A stretch of DNA of 49,671 nt from Alphaproteobacteria bacterium. GTDB lineage: Bacteria > Pseudomonadota > Alphaproteobacteria > SP197. Each line of letters starts with the position of its first letter. The stretch's first letter is position 1. A program made the translations under genes and the position numbers. The notes under the pieces are model-generated. The model worked only from the letters and a program-made list of their open reading frames with translations, made no database searches and was not told the DNA's origin. Where the stretch lies: the NCBI GenBank assembly GCA_016869675.1, contig VGDP01000024.1:1-49671 (forward strand). Direction: 5' to 3'. Shown here piece after piece: positions 1 to 9,329 of the stretch.

Positions 1-72
1 CGACGACCCATGTTCAAGGAGCTTCGTGCTCGATCCCTTGCAGCCTGGTCAGAGGCGTCGGCAGCCGCATGA
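1..72 (+). CDS. C-terminal fragment of an unidentified reading frame
   Basis: An open frame enters from the left edge and ends at a TGA at 70-72. The visible tail (23 residues) is Arg/Ala-rich and includes MFKELRARSLAAW. I do not recognise it. Because 24-bp direct repeats follow it, it could be the end of a transposase or other mobile-element gene, but the fragment is too short to say. It could also be a chance open frame. Confidence 0.25.
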   Translation, partial: RRPMFKELRARSLAAWSEASAAA

Positions 73-103
73 GCCTCGCCCAACCCAGCGTACCTCACCA
101 GCC

Positions 104-211
104 CAGGCCAGTTAACGTGACAATGCCATCTTCCGGATCTCCCTCGGTTTCCAATCTTACCGATGGTTCCCTCCGTTGGGGGCAGGTCAGGCCAGTTAAC
201 GTGACAATGCC
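104..211. repeat. 24-bp perfect direct repeat, two copies, 84 bp apart
   Basis: The copies at 104-127 and 188-211 are identical over 24 bp. Each begins CAGGCCAGTTAACG and ends TGACAATGCC. The interval between them is less GC-rich than the surrounding genes and has no convincing ORF. Directly repeated 20-25 bp units near an element end are known from IS21/Mu-like transposons, so a remnant transposon end is a reasonable inference. No transposase is visible. Confidence 0.6.
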
Positions 212-246
212 CGCGAAGATCCTCGCTTTCACCCACAACGAAAGGT

Positions 247-270
247 GCCCGCCGATGTCATCCGACGGGC
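247..270 (-). terminator. Hairpin downstream of tRNA-Met
   Basis: Read on the minus strand, an 8-bp stem (GCCCGTCG paired with CGGCGGGC, one G-U pair) encloses an 8-nt loop about 10 nt after the encoded CCA of the tRNA. It is followed by ACCTTTCGTT. The T-run is weak, so it is a candidate intrinsic terminator or processing hairpin for the tRNA transcript. Confidence 0.45.
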
Positions 271-279
271 TACTCTCGT

Positions 280-354
280 TGGTAGCGGAGGAGGGATTTG
301 AACCCCCGACCAAGGGATTATGATTCCCCTGCTCTACCGCTGAGCTACTCCGCC
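280..354 (-). tRNA. tRNA-Met (anticodon CAT, elongator type)
   Basis: The minus strand folds as a complete cloverleaf. The acceptor GGCGGAG pairs with CTCCGCT, the D-arm is GCTCAGCGGTAGAGC, the anticodon stem is GGGGA/TCCCT with loop ATCATAA (anticodon CAT), the T-arm is GGGGG TTCAAAT CCCTC, and CCA is encoded at the 3' end. Acceptor and T-arm match the elongator methionine tRNA typical of alphaproteobacteria. They differ from the usual CAT isoleucine tRNA, which begins GGACCC or GGGCC. The gene stands alone, 42 bp from the 3' end of mnmA. Confidence 0.92.
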
Positions 355-396
355 CCGAGCGATGGTGGTCCTAATAGGGGCGCGGTCCCGGCCCTG

Positions 397-1518
397 TCAA
401 CCGGCCGCGCGAGCCGGCGTTTCGCGGGCGATCCAGCCGCCGCCGAGTACCCGGTCGCCGTCGTAGAGCACACCGGCCTGGCCCGGCGCGATGGCGCCAT
501 CCGCGCGATCCAGGTCGACGACAAGGCGGTCGGGCGTGGTCTCGGCGACCGTCGCCGGCGCCGGCTCGCGGGTCGAGCGCACGCGCAGGCCGACGTGCGC
601 TCCGGCCATCGGCCCTGGTCCCTCGCCCAGCCAGTTGAGACCGCCCAGGACCACGCGCCGCCGTTCGAGCGCGGCGCGCGGGCCGACGGTCACCTGGCGC
701 GACGCGGCGTCGAGACCCACGACGTAGAGCGGCTCGGGCCCCGCGACACCGAGACCCCGGCGCTGGCCGATGGTGAAGTCGACGATGCCGTCGTGGCGGC
801 CGAGTTCGCGGCCCCGTTGATCGACGATGGCGCCGGGCGCGTCGGCGTCGGGCCGGACGCGCCGCACCACGTCGGCGTAGCGGCCCTCGGGCACGAAGCA
901 GATGTCCTGGCTGTCGGGCTTGCCGGCGACCGCGAGACCCAACTCCGCGCCGATCGCGCGCGTCGCGTCCTTGGTCAGGTCACCCAGGGGAAAGCGCAGG
1001 TAGTCAAGCTGGGCGCGTGTGGTCGCGAACAGGAAGTAGCTCTGGTCACGCCCCCGCTCGCGCGCGCGATGGAGGGCCACGCCGTCCGGTCCATCCACGC
1101 GCCGGGCGTAGTGCCCGGTGGCCAGCGCATCGGCGCCGAGCGAGCGGGCGATGTCCATCAGATCGGCGAACTTGACCCGCTGGTTGCAGCGCACGCACGG
1201 GATCGGCGTCAGCCCGGCGGCGTACGCATCGGCGAAGTCGTCGATCACGGCGGCGCGGAAGCGCGCCTCGAAATCGAGCACGTAGTGGCCGATGCCCAGC
1301 GCATCCGCCACCCGGCGCGCATCGTGGATGTCGGCGCCGGCGCAGCAGGCACCAGGATGCCGCGCCGCCGCGCCATGGTCGTAGAGCTGCAGCGTGACGC
1401 CGACCACCTCGCAGCCGGCGCGCGCGTAGAACGCGGCGACAACCGAGGAATCGACCCCGCCCGACATGGCGACGACGACGCGGCGGCCCGGCGCCACACC
1501 TAGGTCTGGTGCGCCCAT
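397..1518 (-). CDS. mnmA: tRNA-uridine 2-sulfurtransferase MnmA
   Basis: This is the 373-aa ATP-dependent thiolase that makes 2-thiouridine at position 34 of tRNA-Glu, -Gln and -Lys in the cytoplasm. The PP-loop SGGVDS is at residues 19-24. The first catalytic cysteine is in CNQRVKF (Cys111), the second in SQDICF near residue 205, and [12 protein letters not shown] lies in the central domain. Length fits the family. It is the last gene of the isc operon: its ATG overlaps the iscX TGA (TGATG at 1516-1520), which implies translational coupling. Since IscS is the known initial sulfur donor for MnmA in E. coli, the position makes functional sense. Direct transfer from either desulfurase here is inferred. 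Confidence 0.95.
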   Translation of the reverse strand: MGAPDLGVAPGRRVVVAMSGGVDSSVVAAFYARAGCEVVGVTLQLYDHGAAARHPGACCAGADIHDARRVADALGIGHYVLDFEARFRAAVIDDFADAYAAGLTPIPCVRCNQRVKFADLMDIARSLGADALATGHYARRVDGPDGVALHRARERGRDQSYFLFATTRAQLDYLRFPLGDLTKDATRAIGAELGLAVAGKPDSQDICFVPEGRYADVVRRVRPDADAPGAIVDQRGRELGRHDGIVDFTIGQRRGLGVAGPEPLYVVGLDAASRQVTVGPRAALERRRVVLGGLNWLGEGPGPMAGAHVGLRVRSTREPAPATVAETTPDRLVVDLDRADGAIAPGQAGVLYDGDRVLGGGWIARETPARAAG

Positions 1519-1712
1519 CAGTCGCGCTCGGCGATCCAGGCCTGCTGGATCGCCTCAAGGATCTTCTCGTTCGATCGCTTGGGGTCGTCGGCGAAACCGG
1601 ACAGACCGCACACCCAGCGGTGCAGGTCCGTGAACCGCAGGTTCACCACGTCCGCATCCGGGTGCGCCTCGTCCAGCGCGATGGCGATGTCGTGGACGTC
1701 GGTCCAGCGCAC
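1518..1712 (-). CDS. iscX: Fe-S assembly adaptor IscX
   Basis: A small acidic 64-aa protein of the IscX/YfhJ family, with the usual helical core ([19 protein letters not shown], then [12 protein letters not shown] and [17 protein letters not shown]). IscX binds IscS and iron and tunes the rate of cluster synthesis. The start codon is GTG, 4 bp after the fdx stop, and its own stop overlaps the mnmA start. Its place after fdx is the standard isc order. Confidence 0.93.
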   Translation of the reverse strand: MRWTDVHDIAIALDEAHPDADVVNLRFTDLHRWVCGLSGFADDPKRSNEKILEAIQQAWIAERD

Positions 1713-1716
1713 CGGA

Positions 1717-2049
1717 TCAGCCCACCATCATGTTGCGCGTGGCCGCCGGCAGCGTGACGGTCAGACCGTCCAGTTCCTCGGTCATGATGACCTGGCACGA
1801 CAGGCGCGAGGTGTGGGTCAGCCCGAAGGCGAGGTCGAGCATGTCCTCCTCGTCCTCGGTCGGCTCCGACAGACGGTCGTAATCCTCGGGGTCGACGATG
1901 ACGTGGCACGTCGAGCACGCGAGCGAGCCCTCGCACGCGCCCTCGATGTCGATGCCGTTGCGCCGGGCGATCTCCATGACCGACAGGCCGACGTGCGCGT
2001 CGATCTCGTGGCGCGTCCCGGCGCGGTCGATGAAGGTCAGCTTCGGCAT
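1717..2049 (-). CDS. fdx: ISC-type [2Fe-2S] ferredoxin
   Basis: A 110-aa adrenodoxin-type ferredoxin that supplies electrons for cluster assembly. Cluster ligands are Cys39, Cys45 and Cys48 in [10 protein letters not shown], and Cys85 in SRLSCQVIM. Acidic residues around [19 protein letters not shown] form the usual partner-docking surface. ATG start. It sits between hscA and iscX, the canonical order. Confidence 0.95.
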   Translation of the reverse strand: MPKLTFIDRAGTRHEIDAHVGLSVMEIARRNGIDIEGACEGSLACSTCHVIVDPEDYDRLSEPTEDEEDMLDLAFGLTHTSRLSCQVIMTEELDGLTVTLPAATRNMMVG

Positions 2050-2083
2050 GGTCCCCGTCGTCTCCCTGTCCGTTATGGCCGGC

Positions 2084-3976
2084 TCAGCGCGCCGCCGGTG
2101 TGTCGATCACGGCCGCAAGCCTGTCGACCGAGACCCCCGTCAGCGCCCGGCCGATGTTGCGATCCATGCGCCGCTGGGCGAACGGCGCGGTCGTCCGCTC
2201 CAGCGCCTCGGTCGCGACCAGGATCGCCTCGCGGTCCACGCCGGCGATCGCGGCGCGCACCGCGACGAGCGCACCTTCTATGGCGGAACGTTCGTCCTCG
2301 TCCAGCAGATCGCCGTCGGCGGCGACCGCCCCGGCCACGGCGGCGGCCAGGCGCTCGGCGTCGACGCGCGCCTCGACCATCATCCGGCGCGCCATGTCGT
2401 CGCGGGCGTTGACTATGCTGTCGCGCAGCATGCGCTCGATCTCGCCGTCGCCCAGCCCGTAGCTCGGCTTGACCGCGACCTCCGACTCGACGCCCGAGGT
2501 CTGCTCGCGCGCGGTGACGGTCAGCAGGCCGTCGGCGTCGATCGCGAAGGTCACGCGGATGTGCGCCGAGCCGGCGACCATGGGCGGGATGCCGCGCAGC
2601 TCGAACCGGGCCAGCGAACGGCACGCATCCACCGTCTCGCGCTCGCCCTGAACAACATGGATCGCCATGGCCGTCTGGCCGTCCTGGAAGGTGGTGAACT
2701 CCTGCGCCTGGGCGAGCGGGATGGGCACGTTGCGCTCGACGATGCGTTCGACCAGACCGCCCATGGTCTCGAGCCCGAGCGACAGCGGCGTCACGTCCAG
2801 CAGCAGCGCGCCGCCGCCGACGGTCAGCAATTCGGCCTGGATCGCGGCACCCACGGCGACCACTTCGTCGGGGTTGATGTCGGCCAGCGGCTCGCGCCCG
2901 AAGAGCTGGGCGACCCGACGGCGCACCAGGGGCACCCGGGTGGAACCGCCGACCAGCACGACCCCGGCGACGTCGGCCGGCGTCACGTCCGCCTCGATCA
3001 GGGTGCGTTCCGTGATGGCGATGGCGCGATCGACCAGCGGCCCGATGGCGGCTTCGAGCCGCGCCGTGTCCAGCGTGTGCCGGGTCATGCGCCCGCCGAT
3101 CTCGACCGCCCACTCGCCGCGGTCCTGCCACGTCAGGCATTCCTTCGCCAGGCGTGACGTGGCGAGGATCAGCTTGGCGTCCGACGGGTCGAGCGCCTCG
3201 GCCACCGCGCCCTTGCGTTCGGCCAGGAACAGCTCGGCCACCTTCCGGTCGAAATCATCGCCGCCCAGCGCCGCGTCGCCGCCGGTCGCGATCACGCGGA
3301 AGACGCCCTTCTCCATCATCAGTAACGACACGTCGAACGTGCCACCGCCCAGATCAAACACGGCGAACAGCCCTTCGGCACCCTTGTCGAGCCCATAGGC
3401 CAGGGCCGCCGCGGTCGGCTCGTTGACCAGGCGCAGCACCTCGAGCCCCGCCAACCGCGCCGCGTCCTTGGTCGCCGCGCGCGCCGCGTCATCGAAGTAG
3501 GCCGGCACGGTGACGACCGCGCGATCCACGGTGTGGCCGAGCGCCGCCTCGGCGCGGGCGCGCAGGGCGCGCAGGATATCGGCCGAGACCTCGACCGGGC
3601 TCAGCACCATGCCACCGACCCGCAGGCGCACCATGCCGCCGGCTTTACCGGGCTCGATATCGTAGGGCAGCGTGCCGCCGAGCGTCGCCAGATCCGTGGC
3701 CGCGCGGCCCATCAGGCGTTTGACCGAGGCGACGACCCGGTCGGGCTGGTCCAGCAGGACACGGCGCGCCGGTTCGCCGACCAGCACGCCGTCGTCGGTA
3801 TAGGCGACGACGCTGGGCAGCAACCCGTTGCCCCGCGCATCGCGGATCACGTCGATCCCGTCGGCGCCGGCCACCGCGACCACCGAGTTGGTGGTACCCA
3901 GGTCGATACCCACGGCCGCGCCCTTGGCGTGGGGCGCGGGTGTCTGGCCCGGCTCATGGATCTGCAGCAGGCTCAT
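2084..3976 (-). CDS. hscA: Fe-S cluster transfer chaperone HscA (Hsp70 family)
   Basis: A 630-aa specialised Hsp70 that, with HscB, releases clusters from IscU to target proteins. The ATPase signature GIDLGTTNS is at about residues 23-31, [13 protein letters not shown] in the middle of the ATPase domain, and [14 protein letters not shown] further on. The substrate domain starts after [17 protein letters not shown]. Length matches HscA, and it lacks the long acidic tail of DnaK. The ATG overlaps the hscB TGA by 4 bp. Confidence 0.95.
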   Translation of the reverse strand: MSLLQIHEPGQTPAPHAKGAAVGIDLGTTNSVVAVAGADGIDVIRDARGNGLLPSVVAYTDDGVLVGEPARRVLLDQPDRVVASVKRLMGRAATDLATLGGTLPYDIEPGKAGGMVRLRVGGMVLSPVEVSADILRALRARAEAALGHTVDRAVVTVPAYFDDAARAATKDAARLAGLEVLRLVNEPTAAALAYGLDKGAEGLFAVFDLGGGTFDVSLLMMEKGVFRVIATGGDAALGGDDFDRKVAELFLAERKGAVAEALDPSDAKLILATSRLAKECLTWQDRGEWAVEIGGRMTRHTLDTARLEAAIGPLVDRAIAITERTLIEADVTPADVAGVVLVGGSTRVPLVRRRVAQLFGREPLADINPDEVVAVGAAIQAELLTVGGGALLLDVTPLSLGLETMGGLVERIVERNVPIPLAQAQEFTTFQDGQTAMAIHVVQGERETVDACRSLARFELRGIPPMVAGSAHIRVTFAIDADGLLTVTAREQTSGVESEVAVKPSYGLGDGEIERMLRDSIVNARDDMARRMMVEARVDAERLAAAVAGAVAADGDLLDEDERSAIEGALVAVRAAIAGVDREAILVATEALERTTAPFAQRRMDRNIGRALTGVSVDRLAAVIDTPAAR

Positions 3977-4599
3977 GCCGCGGTCCCCACCAGGGCGAGC
4001 CGTTTGCGCTTGATCTCGTGCGCCAGCTTGTCAAGATAGGCAAGACGCAGCGTCAGGCGCGCCGCAGCGTCCAGATTGTCGGTGTTGAAGGCGGCGACCA
4101 GTCGGTCCTGGCACGCTCGGACAGCCTCAGCCGCGCGCCGGCCCAGGTCGGCGACAGCGTCGGCGTCGGCCGCCTCGGCCAGGGCCTCACGCGTCTCCAT
4201 GGCCTCCATAAGGACCGCCGGATCGTCGATAGTCTCGGTCGACGCCTCGCCGGCGTCGCGGCCGTGCTGCCGAAGCAGCGTGCGGGCACGCGCGAGCGGC
4301 GCCTTGATGCTGGCGTACGCCGCGTTGATGGCCACCGCCTGGGCGGCGGCGAGGCGCCGTTCCCGTTCCGGGCGGGTGGCGAAGCCGTCCGGGTGCAGGC
4401 GCCGCTGCGCGTCCACATAGGCGCGCTCGAGGCGTGGCGTGTCGATGTCGAAATGGGGCTCCAGGCCGAACACGGCGAACGGGTCGGCACCCTCGGCGAC
4501 GGGTTGCACGATCTGGCAGTGGGCACACAGGACCCCCACACCCGCGTCGTGCCCGCACGACCAGCAGGGGCGCGTCCTGTCGACGTCGTGCCGGGTCAC
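3973..4599 (-). CDS. hscB: Co-chaperone HscB with N-terminal tetracysteine module
   Basis: A 208-aa J-domain co-chaperone that docks IscU onto HscA. The HPD motif is in RRLHPDGF, followed by a C-terminal helical bundle (LGRRAAEAVRACQDRLVAAF) of the HSCB oligomerisation type. An extra N-terminal pair of CxxC motifs (Cys12/Cys15 and Cys25/Cys28) probably binds zinc. E. coli HscB lacks this module and the human mitochondrial HSCB has it. The start is GTG, 28 bp after the iscA stop. Confidence 0.93.
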   Translation of the reverse strand: MTRHDVDRTRPCWSCGHDAGVGVLCAHCQIVQPVAEGADPFAVFGLEPHFDIDTPRLERAYVDAQRRLHPDGFATRPERERRLAAAQAVAINAAYASIKAPLARARTLLRQHGRDAGEASTETIDDPAVLMEAMETREALAEAADADAVADLGRRAAEAVRACQDRLVAAFNTDNLDAAARLTLRLAYLDKLAHEIKRKRLALVGTAA

Positions 4600-4627
4600 C
4601 CTGAACGGTCCTCGCCGCCGTGCTGAC

Positions 4628-4963
4628 TCAGACGCGGAAGGACTCGCCGCAACCGCAGCGTCCCTTCTCGTTCGGGTTCACGAACCGGAACCCGGACGTC
4701 AGCTTCTCGTCGACAAAATCCATTTCGGTGCCGACGATGAACATCACGGCCTTGGGATCGATCAGCACCGTGACGCCCTTGTCCTCGACGATCTCGTCGA
4801 ACTCGTTGCGTTCGTCGGCGTACTCGAGCGTGTAGGACAGGCCCGAACAGCCGCGCGTGCGCACGCCCACGCGGATGCCGACCGAGGGCTTGCCCCGCTT
4901 GTCCAGCAGCACGCGGATCTGAGTCGCCGCAGAATCCGACACCGTGATGATGGGCGCCGCCAT
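4628..4963 (-). CDS. iscA: Iron-sulfur carrier IscA (A-type)
   Basis: A 111-aa A-type carrier with the three conserved cysteines: Cys39 in TRGCSGLSY, and Cys103 and Cys105 in GRCGCGESF. The start MAAPIITVSD was chosen because ATG at 4961-4963 has a GGAG ribosome site just upstream (acggagacc) and matches the family's N-terminus. A longer frame runs upstream into iscU but is out of phase with it. IscA delivers [4Fe-4S] clusters to target proteins. Confidence 0.93.
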   Translation of the reverse strand: MAAPIITVSDSAATQIRVLLDKRGKPSVGIRVGVRTRGCSGLSYTLEYADERNEFDEIVEDKGVTVLIDPKAVMFIVGTEMDFVDEKLTSGFRFVNPNEKGRCGCGESFRV

Positions 4964-4986
4964 GATGGTCTCCGTGTCGACGCCCG

Positions 4987-5388
4987 CTACGACGCCTTGG
5001 CCTTGTCCAGGCCCGACTTGGCGCGGTAGTCGGCGATCGCGGCCTTGATAGCGTCCTCGGCCAGCACCGAGCAATGGATCTTCACCGGCGGCAGCGCCAG
5101 GTGCTGCGCGATGTCGGTGTTCTTGACCCGCTCGGCCTCGTCGATGGTCTTGCCCTTGACCCACTCGGTCACCAGCGAGCTCGACGCGATGGCGGAGCCG
5201 CAGCCGAACGTCTTGAACTTGGCGTCCTCGATCACGCCGCCCGCGCCCACGCGGATCTGCAGCTTCATCACGTCGCCGCACGCGGGCGCGCCGACCAGCC
5301 CGGTCCCGATCGCGGGGTCGGCCTTGTCAAACGAGCCCACGTTGCGCGGGTTCTCGTAGTGGTCGAGCACCTTGTCGTTATAGGCCAT
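4987..5388 (-). CDS. iscU: Fe-S scaffold protein IscU
   Basis: A 133-aa scaffold on which clusters are built. Ligands are Cys37 (PACGD), Cys63 (GCGSA) and Cys106 (KIHCS). The HscA recognition motif LPPVK is at 99-103. The start MAYNDKVLDHY was preferred over an ATG 14 codons upstream: it has a strong AAGGAGAG ribosome site, and the extra residues (MSRVSDRKNKKERE) are not family-like. It ends in TAG at the expected length. It lies between iscS and iscA. Confidence 0.96.
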   Translation of the reverse strand: MAYNDKVLDHYENPRNVGSFDKADPAIGTGLVGAPACGDVMKLQIRVGAGGVIEDAKFKTFGCGSAIASSSLVTEWVKGKTIDEAERVKNTDIAQHLALPPVKIHCSVLAEDAIKAAIADYRAKSGLDKAKAS

Positions 5389-5437
5389 CTCTCTCTCCTT
5401 CTTGTTCTTGCGATCGGAAACGCGCGACACGACCCGA

Positions 5438-6703
5438 TCAGTGTTCCGCCCATTGGATCGACTTCAGGTCGATGCCTTCCTGCACCATCTCCCACAGCGG
5501 GCTCATCTCGCGCAGCCGGCCGACGTGCTTCAGCACGGTCTCGATGGCGAACTCGACCTCGGCCTCGGTGGTGAAGCGGCCGATGCCGAAGCGGATCGAG
5601 GTGTGCGCCAGCTCCTCGTCCACGCCCAGCGCGCGCAGCACGTAGGACGGCTCCAACGACGCCGAGGTGCACGCCGAGCCCGACGACACGGCCACGTCCT
5701 TGATCGCCATCAGCAGTGATTCGCCCTCCACGTAGGCGAAGCTGAGGTTCAGGTTGCCCGGAATGCGGTGTTCCAGGTCGCCATTGACGAACACGTCGGG
5801 AATCGCCTTGACGATGCCCTCGTAGAGCCGGCGCTGCAGCCGGCGCAGCCGCTCGTTCTCGGCCGCCATCACGACCTGCGCGATGGCGCACGCTTCGCCT
5901 AGGCCGACGCACAAAGGCGTTGGCAACGTGCCGGAACGCATGCCGCGCTCCTGGCCGCCACCGTCGATCAGCGCCTTCAGACGCACACGAGGCTTGCGCC
6001 GCACATAGAGCGCGCCGATGCCCTTGGGCCCGTAGATCTTGTGTCCCGAGATGCTCATCAGGTCGATGTTCATCGCCTCGACGTCCATCGGGATCTTGCC
6101 GACCGCCTGGGCCGCGTCGGTGTGGAAGAACACGCCACGTTCGCGGCACAGCTTGCCGATCGCGGCGATCGGCTGGATCACGCCGATCTCGTTGTTGACC
6201 GCCATGATCGAGACGACCAGCGTGCGATCGGTGATCGCCTGGGCCAGCACGTCCAGGTCGACCAGGCCGTCGGGCTTGACCGGCAGGTAGGTGACCTTGA
6301 TGCCGTCCTGCTCCAGGTGGCGGCACGAATCCAGCACGCACTTGTGCTCGGTGCGCGTCGTGATGATGTGGTCCTTGCGGTCCTTGTAGAACGCCGCCAG
6401 GCCCTTGAGCGCTAGGTTGTTCGATTCGGTCGCGCCCGAGGTGTAGACGATCTCGCGTTCGTCCGCGCCGATCAGGGCGGCGACCTGGCCGCGCGCGTGC
6501 TCGACCGCCTCCTCCGCCTCCCAGCCGTACTTGTGGCTGCGCGAATGGGGGTTGCCGAACTTCTCGGTGAAGTAGGGCAGCATGGACTGCACCACCCGCG
6601 GGTCGCACGGCGTCGTCGCCTGATAGTCCATGTAGACGGGCAGCGTCATGATGTTCGGGCGGGCGTCCGAACCATGGCCGTTGCTGCTCGCGGGGTCGTT
6701 CAT
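5438..6703 (-). CDS. iscS: Cysteine desulfurase IscS
   Basis: A 421-aa PLP enzyme that removes sulfur from cysteine and passes it as persulfide to IscU and tRNA-thiolation proteins. The PLP lysine is in [10 protein letters not shown], and the catalytic Cys lies in the loop [17 protein letters not shown]. The substrate/PLP region [14 protein letters not shown] is intact. The start [11 protein letters not shown] was chosen because GGAGGA lies just upstream of the ATG at 6701-6703. The core begins at [14 protein letters not shown], so the N-terminus carries about 18 extra residues. Confidence 0.94.
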   Translation of the reverse strand: MNDPASSNGHGSDARPNIMTLPVYMDYQATTPCDPRVVQSMLPYFTEKFGNPHSRSHKYGWEAEEAVEHARGQVAALIGADEREIVYTSGATESNNLALKGLAAFYKDRKDHIITTRTEHKCVLDSCRHLEQDGIKVTYLPVKPDGLVDLDVLAQAITDRTLVVSIMAVNNEIGVIQPIAAIGKLCRERGVFFHTDAAQAVGKIPMDVEAMNIDLMSISGHKIYGPKGIGALYVRRKPRVRLKALIDGGGQERGMRSGTLPTPLCVGLGEACAIAQVVMAAENERLRRLQRRLYEGIVKAIPDVFVNGDLEHRIPGNLNLSFAYVEGESLLMAIKDVAVSSGSACTSASLEPSYVLRALGVDEELAHTSIRFGIGRFTTEAEVEFAIETVLKHVGRLREMSPLWEMVQEGIDLKSIQWAEH

Positions 6704-6729
6704 CCTGATCCTCCGGTTCCCGTCGTTTC

Positions 6730-7830
6730 TCAAGCCGCGTCGCGCACGCCAAGGCGCGATCGCAGATCGCGCCACGCGTCGACGAACGCGTCAATGTCGG
6801 CGTTGGTCGTGGTCCAGCTCAAACTGACCCGCACGGCACAGCCGGCGTCGTCCCGATCGACACCCATGGCCGCCAGCACGTGCGAGGCCGCGACCTTGCC
6901 CGACGAGCAGGCGGCGCCAGCGCTGACAGCGAAGCCCGCCAGGTCAAGCGCCATGACCTGGATCGCGCTGGCCACCCCTGGCATGACCAGGCACGTGGTG
7001 TTGGGCAACCTTGCCGTGCCAGCCCCCATCACCCTGGCCTCGGGCAGGGCCGCTTCCAGCCGGTCGCGCAAGGATGCCAGGCGCGCGCCGTCGGCGATGC
7101 CCTTGGCGACGTGTCGCGCCGCGACGCCGAACCCGGCGATGGCCGCCGCCGCCTCGGTCCCCGGGCGCCGCCCGCGCTCCTGTCCGCCACCGCCGCGCGG
7201 CGTCAGGGCCACGCGCGGCCCGACGACCAGCGCGCCGATGCCGGCGGGTCCGCCACACTTGTGCGCCGAGACCGTCATCAGGTCGGCGCCGCTCGCGCGG
7301 AACGATAAGGGTATCCGACCACAGGCCTGGGCCGCGTCCACGTGGACCAGCGCGTCGCGGGCGCGGGCGACGCGCACCACCTCGTCGATCGGCTGGATCA
7401 CGCCCGTCTCGTTGTTCGCCGCCATGACCGAGACGACCGCCGCGCGCCCCTCCGCTGCCAGCGCCCGATCGAGCGCGTCGAGGCGGACGACGCCGTCGCC
7501 GTCGCATGGAACCACCGTCGCACCAACCACGGCGTCGAGCACCGAGCGATGCTCGGTCGCCGACACGACCACCGTGCCGCGGCCGCAGCGCGTCAACGCG
7601 AGCGTGTTTGCCTCGGTACCGCCGCTGGTGAAGACGAGGGCATCGGCCGGCGCATCCAGCGCCGCCGCGATCGCCTCGCGCGCGTCCTCCATGCGCCGCC
7701 GCGCGGCCCGGCCCTCCGCGTGCACCGACGACGGATTGCCGGCCACCAAGGCCGCGGCCATCGCTACGGCCACACCGTCATGAACGGGCGTGCAGGCGTT
7801 GGCGTCCAGGTAGATGCGGCGGGCGGTCAT
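6730..7830 (-). CDS. Second cysteine desulfurase (NifS/IscS-like, group I)
   Basis: A 366-aa aminotransferase-fold cysteine desulfurase, clearly related to but distinct from the IscS encoded next to it. PLP lysine in [14 protein letters not shown], substrate motif [12 protein letters not shown], catalytic cysteine in [11 protein letters not shown]. It lies between iscR and iscS, 26 bp from iscS. Two class-V desulfurases in one isc operon suggest a dedicated partner for this one, such as MnmA, or simple redundancy. The sequence does not decide this. Confidence 0.9.
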   Translation of the reverse strand: MTARRIYLDANACTPVHDGVAVAMAAALVAGNPSSVHAEGRAARRRMEDAREAIAAALDAPADALVFTSGGTEANTLALTRCGRGTVVVSATEHRSVLDAVVGATVVPCDGDGVVRLDALDRALAAEGRAAVVSVMAANNETGVIQPIDEVVRVARARDALVHVDAAQACGRIPLSFRASGADLMTVSAHKCGGPAGIGALVVGPRVALTPRGGGGQERGRRPGTEAAAAIAGFGVAARHVAKGIADGARLASLRDRLEAALPEARVMGAGTARLPNTTCLVMPGVASAIQVMALDLAGFAVSAGAACSSGKVAASHVLAAMGVDRDDAGCAVRVSLSWTTTNADIDAFVDAWRDLRSRLGVRDAA

Positions 7831-7852
7831 GGGGCGGCTCGCGAATGGGCTG

Positions 7853-8368
7853 CTACTGCGCCGCGACCGGCTCAGCCGCTACAAGCACGTCGGCTCGGGC
7901 GGCACGCTCCGGTCCCGGAGCCCAGCCGCTAAGCCAAACCCGGCGGTGGCACACGTCGGCCAGCGACACCGCGTTGAGATAGAGATGAATCTGATGGCCG
8001 AGCTCCTCCCACAGATCGTGGGTCAGACAACGGCCCGACTTGCCGAGACAACCCTTGGCCGAGCCCTGTCGACATCGGGTGGCCTTGATCGGTTCGTCGA
8101 CGGCGAGGATCACGTCCGCGACGCGGATCTGCTCGGCGGCACGCGCCAACAGGTAGCCGCCGCCCGGGCCACGCACGCTCTTGACCAGGCCGCTGCGGCG
8201 CAGGCGCCCGAACAGTTGCTCCAGGTACGACAGCGAGATCTCCTGGCGTTCGGCGATGTCCGCCAGCGAGATCGGCGCGACCTTGCCCGTGGCCGGATCG
8301 GCGCGCAGATGAAACGCCAGATCGACCATGGCCATGGCGGCGTAGCGGCCCTTGCTCGATAGCTTCAT
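7853..8368 (-). CDS. iscR: Rrf2-family Fe-S regulator IscR
   Basis: A 171-aa Rrf2 winged-helix regulator. The N-terminal HTH (MKLSSKGRYAAMAMVDLA, then ISLADIAERQEISLSYLEQL) matches IscR. Cluster ligands are Cys99, Cys107, Cys114 and His117 (RCLTHDLW), equivalent to the Cys92/98/104/His107 set of E. coli IscR. It should bind [2Fe-2S] and control the isc genes it heads. A GAGGAGG ribosome site precedes the ATG. Only 25 bp separate it from cysE, so the main promoter is probably upstream of cysE. Confidence 0.94.
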   Translation of the reverse strand: MKLSSKGRYAAMAMVDLAFHLRADPATGKVAPISLADIAERQEISLSYLEQLFGRLRRSGLVKSVRGPGGGYLLARAAEQIRVADVILAVDEPIKATRCRQGSAKGCLGKSGRCLTHDLWEELGHQIHLYLNAVSLADVCHRRVWLSGWAPGPERAARADVLVAAEPVAAQ

Positions 8369-8393
8369 GGATGCCTCCTCGCTGGGCCGTGGC

Positions 8394-9128
8394 TCAGCAG
8401 CATGTCGGCTTGGACGCCCGTTCGGCCGCGTCCTCGGCCAGGGGCTCGGCGGCCGTGGGCGGCCGGCGCGCGAGCTCCCCTTCCAGCTCGTCGAGCCGCG
8501 TGCGCAGGGTGCTGACCTGCTCCATCAATCCGGCGATCGCCACGTTGACGGGGTCCGTCACATCCTGCGATGGCGCGCCGTAGGCGGCAAAGGCGCCTTC
8601 GCCCGCCGGGTTGTCGCGCGGCGTCACCGAGCGCGCCGGGATGCCGACCACCACAGCCGATTCCGGCACGTCGCGCAGAACCACGGCATTCGAACCGATC
8701 TTCGCATCGGCGCCGACGACCACGGGGCCCAGCACCTTGGCACCGGCACCAACCACCACCCGATCACCGAGCGTCGGGTGCCGCTTACCCTTGCGCCACG
8801 TGGTGCCGCCCAGGGTCACGCCGTGGTAGAGCGTCACGTCGTCGCCGACCACGGCGGTCTCGCCGATGACGATGCCCATGCCGTGGTCGATGAACAGACG
8901 CTTGCCGATGCGCGCGCCGGGGTGAATCTCGATTCCCGTCAGCAACCGCCCGGTGTGGGCCACGAACCGGCCAAGAACCCGAAAGCCGCGCGCCCACAGC
9001 CAGTTAGCGGCGCGGTGCACGAGCAGGACGTGGAAGCCGGGGTAGCACAGCACGACCTCCAGGCGGGAACGCAGCGCAGGATCCCGCTGGAAATAGGAGT
9101 CGATCTCGGCGACCAAGCCCTTGAACAT
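8394..9128 (-). CDS. cysE: Serine O-acetyltransferase
   Basis: A 244-aa serine acetyltransferase that makes O-acetylserine, the precursor of cysteine. An N-terminal helical region (residues 1-60) is followed by a left-handed beta-helix with hexapeptide repeats. The active-site run [16 protein letters not shown] and [20 protein letters not shown] are intact. The C-terminal tail ends PTCC, longer than the minimal enzyme. It opens the sulfur operon, linking cysteine supply with desulfuration by the two downstream NifS/IscS enzymes. Confidence 0.94.
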   Translation of the reverse strand: MFKGLVAEIDSYFQRDPALRSRLEVVLCYPGFHVLLVHRAANWLWARGFRVLGRFVAHTGRLLTGIEIHPGARIGKRLFIDHGMGIVIGETAVVGDDVTLYHGVTLGGTTWRKGKRHPTLGDRVVVGAGAKVLGPVVVGADAKIGSNAVVLRDVPESAVVVGIPARSVTPRDNPAGEGAFAAYGAPSQDVTDPVNVAIAGLMEQVSTLRTRLDELEGELARRPPTAAEPLAEDAAERASKPTCC

Positions 9129-9183
9129 GGCTACCCCAGATCCTTAGTATCCGGCCGGCCCGACCTTGCCGCCGCGCCGTTCG

Positions 9184-9227
9184 ATCATCGTACGAGATGA
9201 TATAGAAAGCCCTACCCCGCAGGTCAA
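9184..9227 (-). promoter_or_regulatory. Promoter of the cysE-isc operon with inverted repeat
   Basis: On the minus strand, TTGACC (9222-9227) and TATATC (9199-9204) are separated by exactly 17 bp, a good sigma70-type promoter. An inverted repeat, ATCATC (9184-9189) and GATGAT (9196-9201) with a 6-nt centre, overlaps the -10 box and the expected start point. It is a candidate operator for IscR or another repressor. It does not closely match the published E. coli IscR type 1 consensus. Confidence 0.55.
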
Positions 9228-9329
9228 GTATGAAGGACCAATTTCCACGGTGGGTGAGGCGCGAAAACCTTCAATAATGATCGGGTATAGCACAAAGCGC
9301 GAACCCCGACTGCCCCGGCGCGTTGGCCC

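Noticed and set aside
4628-5281. Long frame joining part of iscU with IscA as a fusion
   Set aside because: The first part is an out-of-frame reading of iscU. IscA has its own ribosome site and start.
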